Program-made: the position numbers and the translations under genes | NCBI GenBank assembly: GCA_946965045.2 | Contig: OX337242.1 | Span: forward strand, 1,302,001-1,366,000 | DNA length: 64,000 nucleotides | Direction of reading: 5' to 3' | Source: Epithemia pelagica | Lineage: Eukaryota; Bacillariophyta; Bacillariophyceae; Surirellales; Surirellaceae | Part shown: piece after piece, positions 31,163 to 41,772 of the stretch | Position numbering within the stretch: the stretch's first letter is position 1 | How the letters are laid out: every line of letters starts with the position of its first letter | Notes under the pieces: generated by a model | What the model was told of the DNA's origin: nothing | The model's database searches: none | What the model saw: only the letters and a program-made list of their open reading frames with translations

Positions 31163-31801
31163 TCAATCCAATCGGATTTTGGCTTTGCCCAGTTTCCAGG
31201 TTCGTGCTTCGCCATTCGAGTCATTGTTCCCCGTGCTGGCCAAGGTGCACGTTGGCCCCGTCGAAGAGTGCAAGGCTTCGGTAAGTGACATTTTGGACCT
31301 GTTGGACGATGCCATGTGACTAAATTGATGATAGGTGGTGGAATGAGAAGTCACCAACCAGGCAAACATGCAGAGCGAGGACGATTGAAGGACGGCAGCT
31401 CCAGAAAAGACGGCTGGATGTCGAAGGTAGTACGGAATAAAGCTGCAACACCAACTGAGCAGAGGCAAGGAAATGAGCCATCCGGCTCCCAACACGGCAA
31501 CCGTGCCATAAAAGGACTGCAAATGCCGGACCGTGCACTTGTTGCGTGTTTGTACGGTCGCAACGACCAGCAACAGAGCACAGAGAACACGAAAGATCAT
31601 GAGAATCTGACCGGGCAAATGTTCCAAATCATGGTACGATTCAAAGTCGTCATTGTAGGTGCGGCCCCACTGGGCCAAAATCACAAGAATGGTGCAAGTC
31701 ACCACGGCCGTGGATTTCTTGGGTTTGACCAAATCCGTCACAAGCTTTTGGACGACGGATTCATTGGGATTGACGGTCACTAAATTATTGTACATAATCA
31801 T
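31163..31801 (-). pseudogene. Truncated GPR180/TMEM145-like gene, 3' part only
   Basis: The frame matches residues ~300-509 of the intact gene at 35681-37316, but the similarity stops at 31780, inside exon 2. Signal peptide, lumenal domain and the first membrane helices are missing. A 9-nt deletion removes three residues (TCTILVILAQ against TCTILGFHVILAQ). No promoter came with it, so it is best read as a pseudogene made by the duplication. Confidence 0.85.
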
Positions 31802-32242
31802 TATTTGTCACTCTTACATGTACAGATGAATGCATAACAGGCACACAAGTACAATGTTTCACTGCCCATCCGTAGAGTTGGTGCGTGTCGTAGATGTCCT
31901 GCTGATCGAGGTGGGTCACTTGATCTTGTGTTTTTTGAAAGGCGGGCCGCTGCGCAGACGGCCTTTCAAAAGACGCATAGATTGAGTGTCCTAACCTCCA
32001 ATTGGAGAGGGAAAACCCCGGAGGTACCTGCAACCGGCGCAGTATTCCTTCGCCCATGGCAGCAGCAGTAATAGCAGTAGGTGGACCAGAAGCAGCAGCG
32101 GGATGAACCTCCGTTATTGTTGTTGCGGTGCTTGTTGGGAGCTGCCGTCGCAGGGATGGTGATAATTACCACCAAAGATTTTTGTACGATAGAGTGAACC
32201 ATCTCTAAAGTACAAAACTAATCGCGCGGAGCTCATATTCAC
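31781..32242. other. Unique spacer with GC-rich hairpin
   Basis: It lies between block A and the Crinkler-like gene. An inverted repeat with 11-bp perfect arms lies at 31933-31943 (TTTTGAAAGGC) and 31961-31971, enclosing a GC-rich 17-nt loop. No gene seen. Confidence 0.45.
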
Positions 32243-33700
32243 TCAAGCTAGCAGCTGATTGCCTCGATAAAGGCACTTGGTCGTCATCACAAAGGTAAAA
32301 ACTCTTTCATTGTATATATCGCCACGGAAAAAGTTGTCAAACGGCTCCATTGGTTCATCGCCATAATTTTGGAAATTCAGTACTACAAATTCCGCATTTC
32401 CAATCCGATAGTATGGCGGTGCCACATGCTTCGACGAGTCATGGTAACCTTCCCAATAGAACCTTGAGATGTGCTCGTCGAGTTTCTTCCGTTCAGTCGC
32501 GGTGTTCGAAGTAGTCAAAGCGCATTCAACATAACTTCCAACAGTTGTGTTGATGTAGAGGTCAGGTCTTCTCCCTGCGTTGTAGTTGACTAGTTTCGGG
32601 TTGAAGAGACGCGTATCCAAGGCGGACACGCGCGACAATGCCAAAAGCAGTTCGAACGACAAAGCGTCTTCAGTAGGCCCCCCATGGAGTTGGTATTGCT
32701 GCCATTGTATGTTTGGAAGCACAAATTTTAGAAGCTGCTGAACGCCAGGGATACCATGAGCTAAGCGATCGTGGAGAACCACGTTCCCAGTCCGAGATTT
32801 GACGTATTCATCGAACAAAAGCTGTGAAATTACGGCATTGTCTTCATCGATTAAACCGTGTTTTTTAAGTTCTGACAATGATGAAGGATCTGGATTCGTG
32901 GTGAGGAGTGCACGAAAGACCTGCAAATTAATCTCGGGCAATATGCGTTCCACCATATCAATGAACTCTTGCTGGTGACGAAAATGGTTGGAATACAGGT
33001 AATGTACTTGATTCTCTTCGGTGTCACCGGCCAGAATGGCCGGAACTAGTTGCTCTGCGAGAAACATCATGGGATAGATATGCCCCCCAACATATGATCG
33101 AATATGTTGCAGCAACAACTCGATCTGGTCTTTCTGACCTTGGGTGGTTGCATCACTAGAGAAGTATTGCACCACGTTTTCGCTAACAAGCATTTCGGGG
33201 CTCAGAAACAGACGATCAGTGGTGATCTTAGTCTTGAAGCTACCAGACATCGAACTAAATTTTGGAACCCCGGCACCGATGGTTGTAATCTTATGACCAG
33301 CGATATTCTTAAGAAGCGGAGTCCACACGCCAGCACCAGAATTGTTTTGTGTTTCGTCCACCAGAATGTAAGCTTCATGATTTGAGCTCACCAGGTCCCT
33401 GACCCCCCTTCCAGTCGCAGGCATCGAGAATTCCGCTGCGTTATCAAAGTAGTATACTAGCTTTCTTTTCGCAGTAAGAATTTGACCAATCCGCAAAAGC
33501 ACAATAGTTTTACCCGCGGCTTTGCATCCGCTAATGTGGACACTACGTTTCGGTCCTGCGGTCCTCAGGATCTCATCCAGAAGCTCACGCCTCTCAACGA
33601 GAAACGGCCCAAAGCCGACATCTTCAAAAGAAGGGTTTCTGATGAACACCTGGCGACTAAAGAGGAACTCTTGCAAGGAATCGGGGCCTTCGTACGCCAT
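32243..33700 (-). CDS. Crinkler-like P-loop NTPase with C-terminal nuclease-like domain
   Basis: A 485-residue single-exon ORF from ATG 33698-33700. A Walker A motif GCKAAGKT lies at residues 58-65 and Walker B YILVDET at 111-117, followed by a helical region as in STAND/AAA-like ATPases. The C-terminal part resembles a PD-(D/E)xK fold: helix with SFELLLAL (Glu350), RRPDLYIN (Asp380) and SYVECALTT (Glu392), then FVVLNF. The usual Lys of E-x-K is Ala394, so cutting activity may be changed or lost. NTPase plus restriction-like nuclease is the architecture described for Crinkler-RHS proteins of oomycetes and other eukaryotes. The classic N-terminal CRN header is not seen. The gene sits exactly between the two duplicated blocks. 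Confidence 0.65.
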   Translation of the reverse strand: MAYEGPDSLQEFLFSRQVFIRNPSFEDVGFGPFLVERRELLDEILRTAGPKRSVHISGCKAAGKTIVLLRIGQILTAKRKLVYYFDNAAEFSMPATGRGVRDLVSSNHEAYILVDETQNNSGAGVWTPLLKNIAGHKITTIGAGVPKFSSMSGSFKTKITTDRLFLSPEMLVSENVVQYFSSDATTQGQKDQIELLLQHIRSYVGGHIYPMMFLAEQLVPAILAGDTEENQVHYLYSNHFRHQQEFIDMVERILPEINLQVFRALLTTNPDPSSLSELKKHGLIDEDNAVISQLLFDEYVKSRTGNVVLHDRLAHGIPGVQQLLKFVLPNIQWQQYQLHGGPTEDALSFELLLALSRVSALDTRLFNPKLVNYNAGRRPDLYINTTVGSYVECALTTSNTATERKKLDEHISRFYWEGYHDSSKHVAPPYYRIGNAEFVVLNFQNYGDEPMEPFDNFFRGDIYNERVFTFVMTTKCLYRGNQLLA

Positions 33701-34308
33701 GGTTGCGATTGCAATTAATACTGGACGACATTTTTTTTGTACAAGTTAGTGGTTCGTGTACAGCTGTACCAGTACCCTGTAGCTCCTGCTTTTGGGTTCG
33801 TCACGGTAGCTCTAGTAATTCCGTTTAGCGCCTTTCTTCCGTTTAGCGCCTTTCTTCCGTTTAGCTCCGATCTGCCGTTTAGCTCCGATCTGCCGTTTAG
33901 CTCCAATCTTCCGTTTTGAGTTTTCAGCTTATCCTCATTATTTGGCTAGCTTCATCGTAGCTAATCCTATGTTGTGTGAATGTCGTTTGTCTCCATCTCA
34001 TTTTTTCATTCTATCAGTGCATTGGTTTGTTGTGTCACATAGCAGTGCATAGCACACGAAGGGCTGAGGATTGAGGATGCACACCGATCACAATTAGCAA
34101 TTAGCTACGTAGATAAAGAATAACATTGCCCTAAATCAATGAACATGGATCACACTCAATCGTAATCTTGATAGTTTCTATTATCTTATTCTAGCTAGCT
34201 TAGCAGTTTGGTTCCACATCACGGTGGGTTGGACGATTTGGGATTTTGGTTTGCCATTTGCCATCCAATTCTCGACCCAGAACGCAAAACGCAATTTCGC
34301 GGTGTTCC
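33701..34308. other. Spacer upstream of the Crinkler-like gene
   Basis: Contains the 18-bp minisatellite at 33821-33916 and otherwise AT-rich unique sequence up to the start of block B. Confidence 0.45.
33821..33916. repeat. 18-bp tandem repeat, about 5.3 copies
   Basis: Two units read CCGTTTAGCGCCTTTCTT and three read close to CCGTTTAGCTCCGATCTG. It lies 120 bp upstream of the Crinkler-like start codon and is in frame as ELNGR(S/K) on the minus strand, probably by chance. Confidence 0.9.
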
Positions 34309-34683
34309 AACCATCTCTTGTCGTTGCGAGATACGAATAGGAACCACCATCGCTTGCTGTCGATGTACTATATAGAAAGCTGCACATTCCTATAATTTAT
34401 CTGTTGGTACCGTCGCGAATGCCAATTGACGGCCAAGAAGGGCGAACAAGAGTGTTTCTCATCACACAAAGTGTCGCCTCGCCATCCAAGCCGCCCGCAG
34501 CTTTTTTTTGTGGAAGAACTAATTTGAGAACCGGTCTGTCGCTGGGGAACGAAACAAGACACAAGAAGGACTCTACCAGCCTTGGACTTCACTCCCACTC
34601 ACACGCAAAAACGACAGGGAACCCATCCTCCTCTCTCAGCCTCTATTGGATAGACAGTTGAATCCACAGACTTGATAGGCAGC

Positions 34684-35238
34684 ATGCCCGTTTCATCTCG
34701 TCGCTTGTTGCCTCGGCGGTTGCTGCGAAGCCGCAGTGGAGAAATGCTGTGTCACCACGATCCTACTGGAACGTGTGGTGGGGAATCCAGCACCTTTAGT
34801 ATCGCGGACACGGCCAAGTCCAAACGGCACACAACAACATCTCCGGAAACCACCACCACCAAGACTACGACTGCCCTTGCGGAACCCAAACATGTGACCT
34901 TTAGTTCGATTGAATTTCGTTTGTACCAAGTTGTTTTGGGGGATCATCCCTGTTGTCATTCCGGCTGTCCATTGACATTGGGCTGGCAGTACTCGCCTGG
35001 ACCAAGCTTTAGCTCCATCGAGGCCTATGAGGCCCATCGCAGTGGCGGCGCGCCCGATCGACGAACCTTGCATACCACCACATGCGACGAACGACACCAT
35101 CGCTTGCTCGAAACACAAACGTTGGGGGAACTTCGTCGGGCCAGTCGTATGCAACAACGACATCGTGATCGACGAATCCAAAAAGCCGAACAACAAGTCT
35201 TTTTTCATCCCGCACGAGACGACGAGGCGGATGTGTAG
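34684..35238 (+). CDS. Small conserved protein, block B copy
   Basis: A 184-residue ORF starting MPVSSRRLLPRR, three residues shorter than the block A copy because of small deletions in the Thr-rich linker. It keeps HVTFSSIEFRLYQVVLGDHP and CPLTLGWQY. The C-terminus is Arg/Gln-rich and helical. Function unknown; see the block A copy. Confidence 0.7.
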   Translation: MPVSSRRLLPRRLLRSRSGEMLCHHDPTGTCGGESSTFSIADTAKSKRHTTTSPETTTTKTTTALAEPKHVTFSSIEFRLYQVVLGDHPCCHSGCPLTLGWQYSPGPSFSSIEAYEAHRSGGAPDRRTLHTTTCDERHHRLLETQTLGELRRASRMQQRHRDRRIQKAEQQVFFHPARDDEADV

Positions 35239-35680
35239 TGTGGTGCATAGACAGTGACTGTTCTACGTGTATAACAGTGTTATAGATGATGACAAACAAT
35301 TGTGTGCGTAATTGTACTTGAATGACACATGGGGAGTACTCTGCAAGAAGAGTTCATCTGCCTAGTAGATTCTTGAAACACAGCGCCGATGTCCATACCA
35401 TAAGAATAAACAATGAGTGGGTACCAGAACGGATCTTTCGGAAGCCTTCTCGAATCGGTTGTTTTCGGGTCTATCAGGCCCTGCAAAAGCCATACACACA
35501 TTACCGTGTGCAATCTCTTCCACCACATGCCGAATTTCTGTTCCTTGTTCACATGAATAAGCAGCTGACCGTCTGTTTGTCCCTTGGTGTCCTGCGATGT
35601 GTTTTGAGGAGAGGATTTGTTCCTTGCCACATGTTCATTATGCAGAAGCAAAGGGATACGAACCTACCCTTGCTCCCTGA
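35239..35680. other. Convergent spacer within block B
   Basis: Matches the block A spacer. No gene seen. Confidence 0.4.
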
Positions 35681-37316
35681 TCAATCCAATCGAATTTTGG
35701 CTTTCCCCAGTTTCCACGTTCGTGCTTCGCCATTCGAGTCATTGTTCCCCGTGCTGGCCAAGGTGCACGTTGGCCCCGTCGAACTGTGCAAGGCTTCGGT
35801 AAGTGACATTTTGGACTTGTTGGACGATGCCATGTGACTAAATTGATGATAGGTCGTGGAATGAGAAGTCACCAACCAGGCAAACATGCAGAGCGAGGAC
35901 GATTGAAGGACGGCAGCTCCCGAAAAGACGGCTGGATGTCGAAGGTAATACGGAATAAAGCTGCAACACCAACTTAGCAGAGGCAAGGAAATGAGCCATC
36001 CGGCTCCCAACACGGCGACCGTGCCATAAAAGGACTGCAAATGCCGGACCGTGCACTTGTTGCGTGTTTGTACGGTCGCAACAACAAGCAACAGAGCACA
36101 GAGAAGACGAAAGATCATGAGAATCTGACCGGGCAAATGTTCCAAATCATGGTACGATTCAAAGTCGTCATTGTAGGTGCGGCCCCACTGGGCCAAAATC
36201 ACATGAAAACCAAGAATGGTGCAAGTCACCACGGCCGTCGATTTCTTGGGTTTGACCAAATCCGTCACAAGCTTTTGGACGACGGATTCATTGGGATTGA
36301 CGGTCACCACATCCGAGGGCAAGGTCCAACCGGCTCCAATCAAGAGCAAAAACAAGACAAGGGCAGCATCGCAGAGCGCCTCACAATGCGCCGCCAAGGC
36401 ATCAATCGCATAACTCCCCACCCCATTCTTATCGTAGATTCGGATATGGACAATTTCCAAAAAGGACGACCCAATATCCAAACTGGCCGCCAACAAGACA
36501 ATCAAGACAGCCGCATGGACGGAATTTTTGCGGGCCATGTTAGCAACAATGGTGGACATTAAATAGGCCGCCACCACAGAGGAAAGAACCATGGTGAGCA
36601 TGTGCAAATTGGTCAAGCCCAATTCATCCGCACTCAAGTGTGTTTCTTTCGGACTCTTGCCCGGTCGTATGGGTGCCATGTTGACAACTTTCAATTCATA
36701 ATTCACTGGAGGGATTTGACCGTCTCGTTGATAGCCGTATTCCAAACTGCAATCGTCAATGACCACATACCAGTCTGAGGAAAAAGAGAACGAGGCAGAA
36801 ACACGAGGAAGAGTCACATTAGAGACGGATCCGTCAGTCATGTGTACCAATAGTAATCAGAGAGAAATCGTCGAACGTACAATGAGGTCGACTCGTGGCT
36901 TTGGAATTGCTGTCTGAATTGACAATTTCCATTTCAATCGGCTTGGTTCTCCATTGTCCACTTCGGTATTCAAAGGAGACCGTATTGGATTGACGGGCCA
37001 CCAACACCTTGTCCGAACAAGTCAAGGCCTTTTGAAATTGGGGCCATTCCACATCACGAAACAAGTGCAATCGCAAATTCTGATCTTGCTCGTACATGGT
37101 CGTTCCCGAGGTGAAATTCACCGTCAATTGGCCTCCGGTTGGAACCACGGCAAAGCTCGTCAAGACAATTTCGGATTTTTCGCCCGATAACCGAAACTTT
37201 CCCGAGACCTTCTTGGCATACGTCGGAACCGACAAAAGTGTGAACCACTGCAAGAACAGTAGTGATAGTAGAGAGGGACGCAACAACATGTTGACAAAAC
37301 GGTGACTTTGTGCCAT
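35681..37316 (-). CDS. GPR180/TMEM145-like seven-helix membrane protein
   Basis: Exon 1 is 37316-36881 and exon 2 is 36774-35681; the 106-nt intron begins GTACGTTC and ends TTCCTCAG. The joined product has 509 residues and reads SRPH-YWYVVIDDCS. A signal peptide (LLSLLFLQWFTLLSVPTYA) leads into a lumenal beta domain with LRLHLFRDVEWPQF and CSDKVLVAR. About seven hydrophobic helices follow (LTMVLSSVVAAYLMSTIV, AAVLIVLLAASLDIG, LVLFLLLIGAGW and others). This layout is that of the intimal-thickness-related/GPR180-TMEM145 family, whose biochemical role is unsettled. A truncated copy of its 3' half is at 31163-31801. Confidence 0.85.
36775..36880 (-). other. Intron of the GPR180-like gene
   Basis: Minus strand GTACGTTCGACG...TTTTTCCTCAG. 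It interrupts codon phase 1, and splicing restores the conserved YWYVV strand. Confidence 0.8.
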
Positions 37317-37811
37317 TGTCAAACAACCTAATAAATGGATGAACCTAATAAATGGATGAATGACCCTTTGGGAAGAAAAATTCGCTGGGTTTGTTTTCTG
37401 TAACCCAACCTATGAGCGATCCAAAAGCGATACAGTGCTGTCCCTTGTATCAGCCCAATCTCTATCTGCATGTCTACCTCTACCTTTGTTTGTGCGAAGG
37501 GGTAGCGGTGCGTTGCTTACGTCTGAAACAATCCAGAGTCTCGTGCTTGAGTTGGATCAATGAGTGAATGCTGCCATGGTGCGAATCATGTTACAGTGTT
37601 CTGTATCTTGAAAAACAAAAGGACAAGAACCAACGATGCGATTCGTATGCTTGAATTGTGAGCAGGAGATGGACTTCTGTGCCATGAGGGACCTCTTGAT
37701 TCGTATATGGGCTGACACGAACAAGAAAAGAGAAGTTTGGAGACTATATCTACCAACAACCGTTTAATGCTCCTATTTTCAAATCACTTTAACGTTCATA
37801 CCTATACTCGA
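37317..37811. other. Intergenic region with 18-bp duplication
   Basis: An 18-bp unit close to AACCTAATAAATGGATGA is present twice in tandem at about 37324-37359, just upstream of the GPR180-like start. Nothing else is seen. Confidence 0.45.
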
Positions 37812-39068
37812 CTACTCGTATGCCGAAAGAAATGGTTCTTCTTTTGCCAAGAGAATCCTTGGGACTTCAAAGTTGACAAAGGCATAATATCCTTGCCCAT
37901 CCGAACCCCTCAAGAACCCAGTGTGCGTCACTTGCTCATTGAAGTAGTATCGTTCGCCAAGGACTTCTCCTGTCTTGAGATCTTTCACGGTCATGTTGGG
38001 ATTGTTGGCACGGGTATCCTCCAAATCAATCTCGAAATGCCGACAGTTTCCGTCGGGTTGTTGAAAGAGAATCAATCGAATCGGTGCCGGGTCAACTCCT
38101 TCCTTTACATATGTATTGGAAAAACTCAGACTCACTTCTGGATCACGAATGGCTTCGGCAAATTTTTCCTTTCGCATAAAGGCAGTGGAAACTTGGTAAT
38201 AGAACAGCACGGCAGACATGAGAAAGCCTCGCTTCATGATTTTGTTCACGGCCGTCTCTGAGGCGGTGGAGTATGCTGGACAGAGGATGATTCCCTTGTC
38301 TGTGACATCAATGTTATCCGCCAGCCAGACGTTCCCATCTCCGTCGTTGCCTTTCCATGTCACTTTGGGAGCGCTACTGGAACCCTGCAAGTCTTGCGTG
38401 AGGACATTGTACAATTGTGCGAGCCACAGTTTATGGTCCACAACTTCGACACCCGCAAGGGTTCGGAGTCCCTTGGCCTGCGTGGTAATCTCCGGTGTAT
38501 TAGGATCACTGACATCCACCTTGAATACCACCCCGCGTGCACTGTTGGAGAATTGGTACACACACATGACGGACGTAAAGGTTCCACCCACGACATAGAG
38601 GGTAGTCTCATTGTTGGGATCGAAACAAACATCATTGGGGGATGGCAAGTCCCCCACTTCCCAGAGAGCAGTAATGGGTTGCGGGGAACCACCTTGTTGA
38701 TCCAAAATCTTGGATAGATCAACCGCCATGATGGAGTTACGGTTGAACGCACAGAGGTACCACACGCCCGAGCTCGTCAAGGCGCTCCCAAAGACTGTCA
38801 CGTCCGTGGATCCGTCAGCCGTCTGGAGAGGCCCAGCGATATGCTTCGCCTGCGTCATACCGGGAGAAATTTCGTACAAATGTGTCTCTTCGGTTCCATT
38901 GATGACTCGCTGTACTGGAACAAAGCCAACATGGGGTCGGAACGAGCTGTTGGAACTCACACTTTCCATAAAGATGACATCCTCGGGAAACTCGACGAAC
39001 GAATATCCACAGTCGCTGTCTTTGAGCTTCACAGGCGCTACGGTAGCGGGACTAGAGACTTCTGGCAT
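37812..39068 (-). CDS. Six-bladed beta-propeller protein (SMP-30/strictosidine-synthase-like)
   Basis: A 418-residue single-exon ORF from ATG 39066-39068. Repeated beta-rich motifs include VWYLCAFNRNSIMAVDLS, LPSPNDVCFDPNNETTLYV, ARGVVFKVD, LAGVEVVDHKLWLA and GNVWLADNIDVTDKGI. The phrase PNDVCFD is characteristic of SMP-30/gluconolactonase and strictosidine-synthase-like propellers, where the Asn helps hold a metal. The last ~150 residues diverge. No signal peptide. Such proteins are often hydrolases, but the substrate cannot be named. Confidence 0.65.
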   Translation of the reverse strand: MPEVSSPATVAPVKLKDSDCGYSFVEFPEDVIFMESVSSNSSFRPHVGFVPVQRVINGTEETHLYEISPGMTQAKHIAGPLQTADGSTDVTVFGSALTSSGVWYLCAFNRNSIMAVDLSKILDQQGGSPQPITALWEVGDLPSPNDVCFDPNNETTLYVVGGTFTSVMCVYQFSNSARGVVFKVDVSDPNTPEITTQAKGLRTLAGVEVVDHKLWLAQLYNVLTQDLQGSSSAPKVTWKGNDGDGNVWLADNIDVTDKGIILCPAYSTASETAVNKIMKRGFLMSAVLFYYQVSTAFMRKEKFAEAIRDPEVSLSFSNTYVKEGVDPAPIRLILFQQPDGNCRHFEIDLEDTRANNPNMTVKDLKTGEVLGERYYFNEQVTHTGFLRGSDGQGYYAFVNFEVPRILLAKEEPFLSAYE

Positions 39069-39272
39069 ACTGCTATTGTAATGGCAAGAAGCGGGTATGG
39101 TACGTCGTTGGACGCCGCAAGTGACACGATCTTTGCTGTTATCAAGGAAAAGATTCGTTTGTTCGAAGGTTACTCGTAAACCCCCAAAATGGTATCCTCG
39201 GTTCTATATCATACCCCCAAGAAGCCGGGGTGAGCTTTCGGTCGCGCGTGATCAACCTTACGGAGCACAAGA
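39069..39272. other. Spacer between the propeller gene and the transposon nest
   Basis: Upstream region of the minus-strand propeller gene. No element recognised. Confidence 0.35.
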
Positions 39273-39282
39273 CTCAGGCTGA

Positions 39283-39290
39283 CCCTTAAG
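39283..39290 (+). repeat. Target site duplication, left copy
   Basis: CCCTTAAG directly before the left inverted repeat of the 3.4-kb element; identical to 42666-42673. Confidence 0.85.
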
Positions 39291-39319
39291 CTGGGATCTG
39301 TAATCGACCTTATTTCGCC

Positions 39320-39530
39320 TAGAGTACTAGTATCGAGTACAGCCCTAATGTGAGAGTACGAGTATCGAGTACCTACTTCTGTACTCATACATGTTCGAGT
39401 ACGAGTACCCAGCCACTCCTGACTGTACGAGTACGAGTATCAATGATTACTCGTCCATCGAATGTATAGAGAGTACGAGTATCGAGTATATACTCGCAAG
39501 TATTCCACTATACTCGAGTATTACTTGCAC
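39320..39530. repeat. Left subterminal GAGTAC motif array
   Basis: Many degenerate copies of GAGTACGAGTATCGAGTA-like sequence, in both orientations, within 240 bp of the left end. A matching array lies at 42413-42650. Subterminal short motifs are typical transposase-binding sites. Confidence 0.75.
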
Positions 39531-39599
39531 GAATCCCGCTATGGTAGTCACGAGTCGTACTACGTGCTAGGCCGGCTAGTTTTTCATTTTAGCCGTGCC

Positions 39600-39850
39600 G
39601 ATTTGTCCCCACTTTTTATGCTCTTTTTCCTTCACATGCAATTCGTCCCCACTTTTCTCGCTCTCTGCTTCATCCTATTTTGTCCTCACTTTTCCTGCTC
39701 TTTCCTTCACATGCAATTCGTCCCCACTTTTCTCGCTCTCTGCTTCATCCTATTTTGTCCTCACTTTTCCTGCTCTTTCCTTCACATGCACTTCGTCCCC
39801 ACTTTTCTTTCTATCCTTTTCATCGCCATTTGTCCCCACCTAGCCTGCTC
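39600..39850. repeat. 75-bp tandem repeat, about 3 copies
   Basis: TTCACATGCA recurs at 39631, 39706 and 39781. Units contain TCCCCACTTTTCTCGCTC. Because 75 is a multiple of three, all frames stay open, producing spurious ORFs. Confidence 0.9.
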
Positions 39851-40199
39851 CTTTTGTCACTCAGGGATCAGGGAATCTACGTACAAGCCACTTTTCACAA
39901 CTAAACATCTACCTAAAATCCAAGTATATCGTCTCCTTCTTACAACATGATCCACCTCCTCTCATTTACAGCTAGGTTTACGTCCTCTTCATTGTTTTGG
40001 GTCTTGGGAGAAACCAGAGTGTTACAGGGCATAGCATTGTTCAATACATTGTTGCGACGAGGTCATGTGGACGTGAGTCTTTATTGACAATCCATGTCAA
40101 ATGTCAAGGCAAGTTCTTCCATGGAAGAGGTGGAGAGATCTTGGGTGGGGTATCGCAACTAAGTTTCCACTCAAGTTTGATTCCGCTGAAGAACCATCA

Positions 40200-40640
40200 A
40201 GGCCACCATTTTGTGGGTCCATCAAAGGAGCCACCGATGTGCTTGGTGCTGTACTACTGGGAACTGGGTGTCGGGACAGGTAAGAGTGTCCTGCATGGTA
40301 TCAGTGAATGGTGTTGGTTGGTCAGGTCTACAGTTGTTTTTGTTGGTCACCTTTTGTGGGTCCATCGAAGGAGCCGCCGATGTGCTTGTTGTACCACTGG
40401 GTACACAGGTACTCGTGCTGAGCGTGTCCTGCATGGTATCAGTGAATAATGGAGGAGTGCAGTGTTGGTTGGTCTACAGTTGCTTCTCTTGGCCACCTTC
40501 TGTGGGTGCATCAATGGAGCCGCCAATGTGCTTGGTGTACCACTGCTGATGCACCATCCATATCGTCTACAGCTAGATTGATCTCCTCTTCATCTTCGCT
40601 AATAGAACTCTTCGGGTTCTCCTCATCTGCCGAGTCTAGA
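40200..40640. repeat. ~145-bp tandem repeat inside the transposon, 3 copies
   Basis: TGTGGGT(C/G)CATC followed by AAGGAGCC or similar occurs near 40211, 40355 and 40501. Each unit continues into GTGCTTGGTG and GTCCTGCATGGTATCAGTGA. Copies are degenerate. Confidence 0.8.
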
Positions 40641-40961
40641 GTCATGGTTGGGCCGGCATCATCTTCAGTTTCTGCCACTTTATATTTGGCATCAAAGGGT
40701 GTCTACTGGGCAAGATATCACATGATCGTCGTTTCTGGGTGGGCTGTCAGTACTGGCGAGGCCGCAGCGGGCAATGTGGCCACCACAAAGGCGAGCGTAT
40801 GTGACACGACAGTCACCGAAGGCCACACTAGCTACACCATGGACGATGAGACTGTTGTTGTTGTCTCATTGGAATCCACACCAACAAACGGTGTGTACAA
40901 GCACAGTGCCAATGCCAGGAACAGGGCGAGTGTCATACTCAAGAAGGATCCCCACACATGA

Positions 40962-41772
40962 CTACGGGCCAATCCACCTCATCCAGTCTGGGGTTGTTGG
41001 TATTGTTGGTATTGTTTGTGTGGATGGCATGGAGGAGGTGGTTGTTGTCGCATTCGTTGTTGGTGGCGGCAAGCCATGGGGCTTTAAGTGATGATGAGCA
41101 TGATTGGTGTGATTGGAAGTGTTGTGGCGTGAAGGTGAAAAGCGAGACGAAGCAGGACCACCAGCACCACCATTGGTATGATGATTGTGATGAGTGGTGG
41201 AACAGTTGGAGGATCCATCGTGTGGTGGCAAAACATGATTGGGAGATTGGTGCGCGGATGGTGGCGGCACTCGTTCCGGATTTTCAGTTTCAGGATGAGG
41301 AGGAGCGGTTCCAACGGTCCAACAACAACAATATTCCCGTCGTCCGGCTGGGACTTGTTCCAGAACCAAACTGGTCCAGGGGACCACACATCCAAGAAGG
41401 CCATGGCCGCCACTGCGAACCACGGAATGCCCAAGGGACGACGCCACCAGTACAATAACGAGGAGGATGCTGTTGCCGTGGCAGTAATGCCGGCGCCAAA
41501 GCGAGACGTCGTGGCGGGTACCATTCAGTCTCCTCCACCTCAAACAAAGAACCCAGGGGTCGTTGTTGTGTGGCAGTATTGTTTGTGGAGGAATCGTCGT
41601 CGTAGCCCAGACCCCAGAGGGGACGACGACGACGACGAGGCCCAGGGAGGAGGACTGCTATCCAGATAGTCCTTGCTGGTACATGCCAGTTGTCCGTCTG
41701 CTTGTTGATGACAAGCTGCCGCAAACTAGGGATGAACCACTGGAGCAGATCCTCCCACGGCTCCTTGACCAA
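40962..41772 (-). other. Open reading frames inside the transposon, possible captured gene fragment
   Basis: Overlapping minus-strand ORFs include one with a hydrophobic part (LLYWWRRPLGIPWFAVAAMAF) and one with EPWEDLLQWFIPSLRQLV. They are in different frames and could be pieces of a captured host gene with a frameshift or intron. No transposase motif is seen and I cannot name the source. Confidence 0.3.

Larger units (their letters stand above)
29767..31780 (+). repeat. Segmental duplication, block A (2.0 kb)
   Basis: Nearly the whole block can be matched by eye to 34309-36306 in the same orientation, with scattered substitutions and small indels. It starts AACCATCTCTTGTCGTTGCG and ends GGGATTGACGGTCAC. 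It holds one small gene (30154-30717) and the 3' part of a GPR180-like gene (31163-31780). Because the gene is complete only next to block B, block A is the derived copy. Confidence 0.9.
34309..36306 (+). repeat. Segmental duplication, block B (2.0 kb)
   Basis: Direct repeat of 29767-31780. At its right end the GPR180-like gene continues without a break into unique sequence, so this is the source copy. Confidence 0.9.

Noticed and set aside
39462-39950. 162-codon Cys/Phe-rich membrane-like protein
   Set aside because: It is the translation of a 75-bp tandem repeat inside a transposon.
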